This document shows, one piece after another, positions 1 to 4,988 of a DNA stretch of 5,221 nt (position 1 is its first letter; each line of letters begins with the position of its first letter). The DNA is taken from the NCBI GenBank assembly GCA_903840825.1, contig CAIMHL010000583.1, forward strand, positions 1-5,221, given 5' to 3'. Source of the DNA: an uncultured beta proteobacterium. Its GTDB lineage: Bacteria; Pseudomonadota; Gammaproteobacteria; Burkholderiales; Burkholderiaceae_C. A program made the position numbers and the translations under genes. The notes under the pieces are model-generated. The model did no database searches. It saw nothing but the letters and a program-made list of their open reading frames with translations, and had not been told where the DNA came from.

Positions 1-990
1 ACGTTTGCGGATGTCGCTAAAAAGAATTCGCAAGACACTGCAAGTGCCGTCAACGGAGGCGATCTTGATTATTTTCCGCGTGGCGCCATGGTCAAGCCCG
101 TTGAAGAGGCTGTTTTTGGAATGAACAAAGGTGAACTGAGCGGCGTTGTCGAATCGGAGTTTGGCTTCCATATTATTAAATTAACCGACATCAAAAAACC
201 CGTTCAACGCAGCTTTGAAGAATTGCGTGCTGGTATCGAAGCCGATTTGAAAACTCAACAGTCGCAGAAAAAATATGCTGAGGTTGCTGAGGCATTTACA
301 AACGGTGTCTACGAGCAGTCAGACTCACTCAAGCCGATTGCAGAGAAACTGAAACTCGAGATCAAGACGGCAAGTGGGCTGAAGCGAACACCCGATGCGT
401 CTGTAACGGGTGTGCTGGCAAATGCCAAATTTTTATCAGCTGTGTTTTCTTCAGACTCAGTTGAAAAGAAGAGGAATACAGAAGCTGTTGAAGTGGCTCC
501 TAATCAGTTGGCTGCTGCCAGAATTGTTCAACACACGCCCGCACGAGTTATTCCATTTGCAGACGTTACAAATGAAGTGCGCACACAAGTTGCCAACCTT
601 CAAGCTGCTGAACTATCTAAGAGTGAAGGGGCTCAGAAACTTGCGCTCTGGAAAGCTTCACCAGCAACAGCCGTGCTGCCTGCGGAAATTGTTTTGTCAC
701 GGGACAAAGCCATGAATACCCCCGTACAACTTCTGAATGCCGCACTTCAGGCAGATACCGCTTCGTTGCCAGCTTTCGTTGGTGTAGATCTAGGTGCCAA
801 GGGCTATGCCGTTGTCAAGATCAATAAAGTGACACCTCGCACGCCACCACAGGCCGCTGAGAATGCACAACAAATTACCCAATATTCACAGATGTGGACC
901 TCTGCGGAAAGCCAAGCCTATTACAAGTTATTGAAAGAGCGGGCCAAAGTTGAAATTTTGGTGCCATCACCGCAAAAAACAAAATTGTGA
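1..990 (+). CDS. ppiD: Peptidyl-prolyl cis-trans isomerase / periplasmic folding chaperone PpiD, C-terminal part (5' end outside window)
   Basis: The reading frame is open from base 1 to the TGA at 988-990, giving 329 visible residues; the start lies upstream of the window. The ATG at 88 is internal, because conserved residues precede it. Residues about 1-62 are the end of a parvulin (PpiC/rotamase) domain. The diagnostic stretch GGDLDYFPRG (19-28) is followed by PVEEAVFGMNKGEL and EFGFHIIKLTD. The remaining ~265 residues are a charged, Ala-rich, largely helical region as expected for the PpiD C-terminus, ending in a YYKLLKERAKVEILVPSP-like tail. PpiD is known as an inner-membrane-anchored periplasmic chaperone near the SecYEG exit; its N-terminal membrane helix and SurA-like chaperone domain would be upstream of the window. 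No strong hairpin plus T-run follows the stop, so transcription may continue toward the tRNA gene. A different SurA/PpiC-type protein cannot be fully excluded without the N-terminus, but length and layout fit PpiD best. Confidence 0.88.
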   Translation, partial: TFADVAKKNSQDTASAVNGGDLDYFPRGAMVKPVEEAVFGMNKGELSGVVESEFGFHIIKLTDIKKPVQRSFEELRAGIEADLKTQQSQKKYAEVAEAFTNGVYEQSDSLKPIAEKLKLEIKTASGLKRTPDASVTGVLANAKFLSAVFSSDSVEKKRNTEAVEVAPNQLAAARIVQHTPARVIPFADVTNEVRTQVANLQAAELSKSEGAQKLALWKASPATAVLPAEIVLSRDKAMNTPVQLLNAALQADTASLPAFVGVDLGAKGYAVVKINKVTPRTPPQAAENAQQITQYSQMWTSAESQAYYKLLKERAKVEILVPSPQKTKL

Positions 991-1004
991 AGCCGTTTTG
1001 ATCA

Positions 1005-1032
1005 TTACCTAGGGGTAACGAGACGCTATAAT
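1005..1032 (+). promoter_or_regulatory. Sigma-70 type promoter of the tRNA-His gene
   Basis: A perfect -10 hexamer TATAAT lies at 1027-1032. The best -35 candidate is TTACCT at 1005-1010, spaced 16 bp, and it matches TTGACA poorly (3 of 6). The -35 candidate sits inside a 14-nt inverted repeat, TTACC-TAGG-GGTAA (1005-1018). Transcription would be expected to begin around 1038-1040, leaving almost no 5' leader before the tRNA at 1041. The -10 is convincing; the -35 assignment is tentative. Confidence 0.65.
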
Positions 1033-1040
1033 ATAGTTAC

Positions 1041-1117
1041 GGTGGCTGTAGCTCAGTTGGTAGAGTCCAGGATTGTGATTCCTGTTGTCGTGGGTTCGAG
1101 CCCCATCAGCCACCCCA
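1041..1117 (+). tRNA. tRNA-His (anticodon GTG), CCA encoded
   Basis: The full cloverleaf can be drawn. The acceptor stem GTGGCTG pairs with CAGCCAC (1107-1113). An additional 5' G at 1041 faces C1114; this is the G-1:C73 pair that marks tRNA-His for histidyl-tRNA synthetase. The D stem is GCTC (1051-1054) with GAGT (1063-1066), ending in a G-T wobble. The anticodon stem CAGGA/TCCTG encloses loop TTGTGAT with anticodon GTG at 1075-1077. The T arm is GTGGG-TTCGAGC-CCCAT. CCA is encoded at 1115-1117. The gene is very close to the E. coli tRNA-His sequence as I remember it. Nothing suggests interruption or truncation. It is likely transcribed from its own promoter and ended by the hairpin at 1196-1219. 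Confidence 0.98.
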
Positions 1118-1161
1118 TTTATTCCTTTTAAAATCAAAGACTTAGCGCCGCAAGGCCTGTT

Positions 1162-1183
1162 TCGGGGATGAATCGGGGATGAA
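1162..1183. repeat. Tandem 11-bp direct repeat downstream of tRNA-His
   Basis: TCGGGGATGAA occurs twice head to tail without mismatch, at 1162-1172 and 1173-1183, inside the tRNA 3' trailer. Its role is unknown. Duplicated words beside tRNA genes can be traces of integration or replication slippage, but the tRNA 3' end is not duplicated elsewhere in this window. Confidence 0.85.
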
Positions 1184-1195
1184 TTCCAAAATAAC

Positions 1196-1219
1196 AAGCC
1201 CGGACCAGCCGGGCTTTTT
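1196..1219 (+). terminator. Rho-independent terminator of the tRNA-His transcript
   Basis: AAGCCCGG (1196-1203) pairs perfectly with CCGGGCTT (1209-1216) around loop ACCAG. The T-run spans 1215-1219, with the last stem Ts part of it. The position, 79 bp after the tRNA, fits the end of the tRNA transcript. On the minus strand the hairpin has no equally good T-run, so it is mainly a plus-strand terminator. Confidence 0.88.
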
Positions 1220-1459
1220 GTTGTCTGTAAATTGGCTACATCACTCATAGCGGCAACACATCAGACGCTGCACTTGCCAAGATGCTGCACTAGAAGTTCC
1301 TTAGAGTCCTCAGTCGACAAGTATTTAGCGCAGCTGCAACTTCATAATTGAAGGGGGCATTTGAGTTTTTACTTGCAGCCTACGGTTCTGAGTTGCTGGG
1401 TGCACCGGTGCTTGCATGCGTAGACCCCGATGACCTGGTTTGCTAGCTTCTAGTCGATG
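1220..1459. other. Non-coding interval between tRNA-His terminator and toxin gene, with small repeats
   Basis: No convincing gene is visible in these 240 bp. Several short structures occur. An imperfect direct repeat GACGCTGCACT / GATGCTGCACT lies at 1264-1274 and 1281-1291 (10 of 11 identical). An inverted repeat GCTGCAA (1333-1339) / TTGCAGC (1373-1379) encloses the small hairpin CTTCA-TAAT-TGAAG (1340-1353). A 10-bp palindrome GCACCGGTGC is at 1402-1411. None has a T-run that would make it a clear terminator for the toxin operon arriving from the right. Confidence 0.6.
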
Positions 1460-1966
1460 TCATTGCAGTGTTCCCACAAAACGTCGGGCATCCTTGAGCA
1501 ACAGAATCAGTTGTCGATCATGTGCTGGTGTCGACTCGAAACCAAAACGCCGATAGAACGCCTCGGCATCTTCGTCGATGGGGTGTGTCAGCAGAGCCCG
1601 AATTCCCGCGTGATCAGCAATGGCAACCGTTCGGCGAATAGCGTCTTGCAGCAGGCTGAAGCCAAGACCCTGTCTTTGGTAGTCGAGATCGATAGCAAGT
1701 CTCGCCAGAATGACCAGTGGAATCGGGTACTGACCCATCCCGCGACGAATCCTCTCGGGCGCGTCGATCGTGTCGATCTGGCCAACTGTCAAGCTGAAGT
1801 AACCGGCAACGCGTTGTCCATCGCAGACGACAAACGTTTTCGCCGAGCCGCTACCTTGAGCTTGCCGCGCGTGTCTCAGCAGCCAGTCGGTGAGGGCCGG
1901 TTTTCCGCAGTCAAAGTCTTCCAGCTGATGATGCGCATCCAGTGACTGCGGAGCCGATAGACTCAT
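1460..1966 (-). CDS. GNAT-family acetyltransferase toxin (TacT-like) of a type II toxin-antitoxin pair
   Basis: The gene encodes 168 residues and is a single GNAT fold. The acetyl-CoA binding motif Q/R-x-x-G-x-G is present as QRQGLG (residues 97-102). It follows the characteristic strand YPIPLVILARLAID (80-93). Near the C-terminus AFYRRFGF (136-143) contains Tyr138, which aligns by position with the catalytic tyrosine of TacT toxins (Tyr140 in Salmonella TacT, from memory). Characterised members acetylate the amino group of the amino acid on charged tRNAs and so stop translation; the tRNA preference here cannot be read from sequence. The start ATG at 1966-1964 overlaps the antitoxin stop as ATGA, implying translational coupling, and there is no strong separate ribosome binding site. 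The length is usual for the family and the frame is intact, so the toxin is probably functional. An ordinary GNAT enzyme is unlikely because a DUF1778 partner lies immediately upstream. Confidence 0.93.
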   Translation of the reverse strand: MSLSAPQSLDAHHQLEDFDCGKPALTDWLLRHARQAQGSGSAKTFVVCDGQRVAGYFSLTVGQIDTIDAPERIRRGMGQYPIPLVILARLAIDLDYQRQGLGFSLLQDAIRRTVAIADHAGIRALLTHPIDEDAEAFYRRFGFESTPAHDRQLILLLKDARRFVGTLQ

Positions 1967-2247
1967 TTAGCTGTCCAGACCGGTTGCCGAGAGAATAAAT
2001 TAGCCAAACCGGGGTTGTCAGACGCAGGTCGATCCAGCATTTCCAATAGCGCTTGGTACTGACTGCCAGAAACCATAAACAATCGCTGATCAAGCAGAGT
2101 GTGCTCGGCGGCCTGGTAAGCAGCATCAAGAATGAAATCAGTTAACGATTTGTGTGCAACCTCGGCAGCGCGGCGCAAAACGGATTCCTGTTCAGGTGTC
2201 GCGCGCAGGCCGAGCCGGGCCGTACGAGCAGTAGCAATAGCAGTCAT
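1963..2247 (-). CDS. DUF1778 / TacA-family ribbon-helix-helix antitoxin
   Basis: The gene encodes 94 residues. The N-terminal part (about 9-50) has a ribbon-helix-helix pattern: short strand ARLGLRA, then two helices containing PEQESVLRRAAEVA and SLTDFILDAA. This is the DNA-binding and dimerisation module of DUF1778 proteins. The C-terminal part has the family signature FMVSGSQYQALLEMLDRP (57-74) and then NPGLANLF, the segment that in TacA-type antitoxins wraps around the GNAT toxin. The frame is open further upstream to 2301, but I chose the ATG at 2247-2245: AGAGG sits 8 nt before it and the conserved domain begins just after it, while the upstream extension looks unlike the family and crosses the operator candidate. 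The gene is first in the operon, ahead of the toxin with a 4-nt overlap, the usual order for antitoxin excess. Autorepression together with the toxin is expected. Confidence 0.93.
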   Translation of the reverse strand: MTAIATARTARLGLRATPEQESVLRRAAEVAHKSLTDFILDAAYQAAEHTLLDQRLFMVSGSQYQALLEMLDRPASDNPGLANLFSRQPVWTAK

Positions 2248-2255
2248 GGCAAATA

Positions 2256-2260
2256 CCTCT
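2256..2260 (-). promoter_or_regulatory. Ribosome binding site deciding the antitoxin start
   Basis: On the minus strand AGAGG lies 8 nt before the ATG at 2247-2245. This favours a 94-residue antitoxin over the 112-residue reading that would begin at 2301. Confidence 0.7.
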
Positions 2261-2264
2261 TGTG

Positions 2265-2290
2265 TGTACGTAAGACTTGATGTTAGTACA
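2265..2290. promoter_or_regulatory. Candidate antitoxin operator: interrupted palindrome upstream of the TA operon
   Basis: TGTACGTAA (2265-2273) and TTAGTACA (2283-2290) form an inverted repeat with outer arms TGTAC/GTACA, inner arms TAA/TTA and one extra G in the left arm. It starts 18 bp upstream of the antitoxin ATG, where ribbon-helix-helix antitoxins usually bind to repress their own promoter. A minus-strand -35-like TTGTAC overlaps the right arm, but no good -10 hexamer was found, so the promoter itself is not assigned. Confidence 0.5.
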
Positions 2291-2301
2291 AGAGACGTCA
2301 T

Positions 2302-2600
2302 TTGTCCATCGAGTTTTTTCCAGAGTGTTGAAGGGTGCCCCTATTACGGCAGTCACCTGTTCACCCATTTAGGGCCTGCCGCGGCACATTCGTGGACTGA
2401 ATTCTCATCCAGCAAGTCGATGATGGACAGAGTAATTAACTTCATCAAGTTTTAACCAAAGGCGGGGTAGGGCGCCCATTTTCCGCGGTGAGTTGGCGAC
2501 TGCGGCGCTGTAGACCATTAGTCGGGTTTTGTTTAGGTTTGTAGGATGCTCACCCGCAGTAACGTGCCAAGACAGTTAAATCACTCGCAAGGGTGGGCGT
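2302..2600. other. Gene-free interval between the TA operon and the mobile element
   Basis: I see no credible gene in these ~300 bp. The longest minus-strand candidate (ATG at 2445, stop at 2353, 30 codons) lacks a ribosome binding site and resembles no family I know. The plus-strand open frame crossing 2132-2455 is antisense to the antitoxin for much of its length. Small symmetric words occur, such as AACTT-catc-AAGTT around 2440-2452 and GGGCGCCC near 2470, without features of a terminator. The stretch may hold the element's left boundary. Confidence 0.5.
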
Positions 2601-2626
2601 CGTATAAACCTCGAGGGAGGAAACCG

Positions 2627-2644
2627 CGGGTTTGGCCACACCCG
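2627..2644. repeat. Small hairpin, candidate subterminal structure of the element's origin end
   Basis: CGGGT (2627-2631) pairs with ACCCG (2640-2644) around an 8-nt loop. It lies about 240 bp beyond the transposase stop, in the region where IS91-like elements carry their origin end. A stem of only 5 bp can arise by chance, so the role is a guess. Confidence 0.35.
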
Positions 2645-2676
2645 GCTGTTTCTTGATACCGCTATGGGGATTTGAG

Positions 2677-2692
2677 GTTGGCGGGTTGGCGG
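2677..2692. repeat. Perfect tandem 8-bp repeat GTTGGCGG x2
   Basis: GTTGGCGG occurs at 2677-2684 and again at 2685-2692. The second copy overlaps the left arm of the long inverted repeat at 2686-2758. Short iterated words beside an HUH origin can be binding sites for the nicking protein; this is inference. Confidence 0.75.
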
Positions 2693-2758
2693 CCCGTCAC
2701 GGTTTTTCTGCTTGATTGAAGTTGGTCAAGTGTCAAACCCCTGCATCTGGGCCGCCAA
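2686..2758. repeat. Long nested inverted repeat downstream of the transposase (possible origin-end fold)
   Basis: TTGGCGGCCC (2686-2695) is perfectly complementary to GGGCCGCCAA (2749-2758), a 10-bp stem. Inside it GGTTT (2701-2705) pairs with AAACC (2735-2739). Innermost, CTTGA (2711-2715) pairs with TCAAG (2726-2730), extendable by two wobble pairs. Three stems nested in register over 73 nt are unlikely to be chance. No T-run follows on either strand, so it is a poor intrinsic terminator. It lies 128-200 bp beyond the transposase stop, in the expected origin-end region of an IS91-like element. Confidence 0.65.
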
Positions 2759-2885
2759 GGCGACTGGTGCCCATACTTTTGCACGACAGAAATCGCCTCC
2801 ATTGACGCTGCGGCCCAGCCTTTCCCCGCAGACGCGCCCTGAGGCCAAGTCCGTGTGCCGCCATGCCCGCGGCGTCTAGGCGCCG

Positions 2886-4103
2886 TCATGCCTCACCTCG
2901 TACAGCAGGTGGTGCGCGAATTGACGCGTCACGTATGAACGTTTCCAGCACGATCATCAGCGCACCACACTGCCGGCAAACAAAGTTCAACCGGATGGGC
3001 TCTTCTGTGGGCCTTGTCACCTGGTCCTTCCCAAGCTCATTGACCGTCATTGGGGCCACCACGCACAAGAGTTCGCGCGCCAGTGCCAATCGTTCTTTGC
3101 GCCCATTGTTGGCGATCAGGCCGAAGTGGCGGATGCGGTGAAACCCAGCCGGCAACACATGCAGCAAGAAGCGGCGCATGAACTCATCGGCACTGAGGGT
3201 CATGGTTTTTTGCCGGGGTCTGTCCGGCCTGGCCTTATCCCGGTAATCTTTCCAGCGGAAGGTGACCCCGCGTTCGTCCAGGGCGATCAGTCTTGAATTG
3301 GCAATCGCCACCCGGTGTGTGTAACGTGACAGATACGCCAGGACCGCCTCGGGTCCGGCAAATGGCTGCTTGGCATAGACCACCCATTCGCATTGGCGCA
3401 AGGGGGCCAGCCAGCGGGCAAAGGCCTTGGGGTCGACCAAGTCGGCGTGATGGCCAAAAAACTGCAGCTTGCCTGCCAGGTGGGCCTGCACCAAGGCGAC
3501 CAGAAACCGGTACCGAAACAAGCGCGATAGCACCCGAACCGACAGGAAGAAGCCGGGTTTGCAGGCCACCCAACGCTGGCCGTCCGGCGAGAGCCCCCCG
3601 CCGGGCACAATGCCGTGAACATGCGGGTGGTGCGCGAGCGCCGACCCCCAGGTGTGCAGCACCAGCGTGGCGCCCACTTGCGCACCCAGATGTTGGGGGT
3701 CAGCGGCAATGGTGGTGAGCGTGTCTGCTGCGATCTCGAACAGCAAGCCGTAAAGCACGGCCTGGTTGTAATAGGCGATGTCACTGATGGGGGCCGGCAG
3801 CGTGAAGACCACATGGTAATAGTCCACTGGCAGCAAGTCGGCCTGTCTGGCCACCAGCCAACGCTTGGCGGCAACGGCTTGGCATTTGGGGCAGTGGCGG
3901 TTGCGGCAAGAGTTGTACGACACCACATCGTGCGCGCAGTCCGTGCAGCGCAAAACATGGCCCCCCAGCGCCGACGTGCGGCACTGCTCAATGGCAGTCA
4001 TGACCTTGAGCTGACCCAGGCTTAAGTGGGGGCGTTGAGCCAGTCGCCAGGCTGGCCCATGGGTGCGCAAGATATCTGCAACTTCCAGGGCAATCGGGCC
4101 CAT
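2886..4103 (-). CDS. IS91-family Y2 HUH transposase
   Basis: The gene encodes 405 residues, a full-length IS91-type transposase. An N-terminal zinc-binding domain has Cys53-x2-Cys56 and then Cys66, His70, Cys71 and Cys74 in the stretch SCRNRHCPKCQ (65-75). The catalytic HUH motif is HPHVHGIVPGGG (159-170), with His161 and His163 as metal ligands. The paired nucleophilic tyrosines of the Y2 group are Tyr257 and Tyr261 in AYLSRYTHRVAIAN (256-269). The conserved block RHFGLIANNGRKERLALARE (325-344) follows, and a Cys376-x2-Cys379 pair lies near the C-terminus. Such enzymes nick one strand and attach to its 5' end through tyrosine, moving the element by a rolling-circle-like process. All catalytic residues are present and no frameshift is seen, so it may be active. 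The start ATG lies 9 bp after the recombinase stop and has no clear ribosome binding site, suggesting coupled translation. Confidence 0.95.
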   Translation of the reverse strand: MGPIALEVADILRTHGPAWRLAQRPHLSLGQLKVMTAIEQCRTSALGGHVLRCTDCAHDVVSYNSCRNRHCPKCQAVAAKRWLVARQADLLPVDYYHVVFTLPAPISDIAYYNQAVLYGLLFEIAADTLTTIAADPQHLGAQVGATLVLHTWGSALAHHPHVHGIVPGGGLSPDGQRWVACKPGFFLSVRVLSRLFRYRFLVALVQAHLAGKLQFFGHHADLVDPKAFARWLAPLRQCEWVVYAKQPFAGPEAVLAYLSRYTHRVAIANSRLIALDERGVTFRWKDYRDKARPDRPRQKTMTLSADEFMRRFLLHVLPAGFHRIRHFGLIANNGRKERLALARELLCVVAPMTVNELGKDQVTRPTEEPIRLNFVCRQCGALMIVLETFIRDASIRAPPAVRGEA

Positions 4104-4112
4104 GGCAGGACG

Positions 4113-4988
4113 CTAGGCCGGTTGTAGGGTTTCCAGCGGGCTGATCACTTCGCGCAGAAGCTCCGTGGCCACCTGCACGTAATGCGCCGTGGTATCTAAG
4201 CGTTGGTGCCCCAGTAATACCTGAATCACACGGATATCAACTTTCTGCTCCAGCAGGTGGGTGGCAAAGCTGTGTCTGAGGGTGTGCATGGAGACGTGCT
4301 TGTCGATTTTCGCCATGGTGGCGGCGTCGTGGATGGCGCGGTTGAGTTGGCGTGTGCTCAATGATTGCAAAGGATCGAGCCCTGGAAACAGCCAGCCTCC
4401 CTCGAGCATCTTGCCCTGTGCGTGGGCCACGCGCCACCAGACCCGCAAGCGCTCCAGCAGCACGGGCGAGAGCATGGCGTAGCGGTCCTTGCGGCCTTTA
4501 CCTTGTTCAACCCGCAGCGTCATGCGTTGGCCGTCAATATCACCTACTTTGAGGGCCACGACCTCGCCCACCCGCAGGCCCGTCCCATAAGCCAGTGACA
4601 GCGCTGTCTGGTGCTTGATGTGTCCGACGCAGGCGATCAGTCGGGTGACTTCTTCTTTGCTCAAGATCACGGGCAATGTTTGCGGCACGCGCACCGATTG
4701 CATCTTGGCCATCGCCTCTGGGCGGCCCAGGGTGATGTCAAAGAGAAACTTCAAACCCATGATGGTGGCATTGAGCGTCATGGGTGAGGCGCCTTGGTCA
4801 ACCAGATGCAATTGAAAGCGGCGCAAGTCTTCATCAAGAGCGGTGTCGGGCGAGTGGCCTAGAAACTTGGCGAACTTGCGAACGGCAAGTACGTAAGCGG
4901 CTTGTGTTTTGGGTGCCAGCTTGCGCATGTGCATGTCCTCCACCATGCGTTGACGTAGCGGCGAGACGGTTGGAATTGACGTTTTCAT
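4113..4988 (-). CDS. Tyrosine recombinase (XerC/D- or phage-integrase-like) associated with the IS91-like transposase
   Basis: The gene encodes 291 residues, a typical size for Xer-like recombinases. The N-terminal core-binding domain spans about residues 12-95 (MRKLAPKTQAAYVLAVRKFA at 21-40). The catalytic domain follows with all six active-site residues: Arg139 in GTGLRVGE, Lys164 in GKGRKDR, His235 and Arg238 in HTLRHSFATHLLE, His261 in LLGHQRLDTT, and the nucleophile Tyr270 in TAHY. It should cut and rejoin DNA through a 3'-phosphotyrosine. The frame is open to a TTG at 5156, but I chose the ATG at 4988-4986 because AGGAG lies 6 nt before it and the family-like sequence begins there. It is first in a two-gene unit with the transposase. 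From memory, recombinases of this type recur beside IS91-like transposases in environmental Proteobacteria; their job in the element (for example resolving replication products) is not established by this sequence. Confidence 0.93.
   Translation of the reverse strand: MKTSIPTVSPLRQRMVEDMHMRKLAPKTQAAYVLAVRKFAKFLGHSPDTALDEDLRRFQLHLVDQGASPMTLNATIMGLKFLFDITLGRPEAMAKMQSVRVPQTLPVILSKEEVTRLIACVGHIKHQTALSLAYGTGLRVGEVVALKVGDIDGQRMTLRVEQGKGRKDRYAMLSPVLLERLRVWWRVAHAQGKMLEGGWLFPGLDPLQSLSTRQLNRAIHDAATMAKIDKHVSMHTLRHSFATHLLEQKVDIRVIQVLLGHQRLDTTAHYVQVATELLREVISPLETLQPA

Noticed and set aside
1009..1248. Minus-strand open frame of 79 codons across the tRNA
   Set aside because: It is the antisense of tRNA-His; the segment GARTHDNRNHNPG is a translation of the tRNA complement, a common false gene in annotations.
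1402..1411. GCACCGGTGC palindrome as terminator of the toxin operon
   Set aside because: It has no loop of usual size and no T-run on the minus strand.
1457..1945. Plus-strand open frame of 162 codons
   Set aside because: It is antisense to the GNAT toxin over nearly its whole length and shows no domain; the minus strand has clear motifs.
2353..2445. 30-codon minus-strand frame between the TA operon and the element
   Set aside because: No ribosome binding site, no recognisable domain, and a length easily reached by chance.
2132..2455. Plus-strand open frame of 107 codons
   Set aside because: Its first part is antisense to the antitoxin and operator; no ribosome binding site or family resemblance.
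1041..2600. Integration of an island at the tRNA-His 3' end with a duplicated attachment site
   Set aside because: The tRNA 3' end is not repeated anywhere else in the window; a copy further away cannot be excluded.
1250..2660. Integron cassette with an attC site around the TA pair
   Set aside because: GTTAAAT at 2575-2581 fits one core site loosely, but no matching RYYYAAC partner with the expected fold was found.
3287..4025. Several long open frames inside the transposase in other frames and on the other strand
   Set aside because: They are shadows caused by high GC codon use of the transposase, whose own frame carries the zinc, HUH and Y2 motifs.
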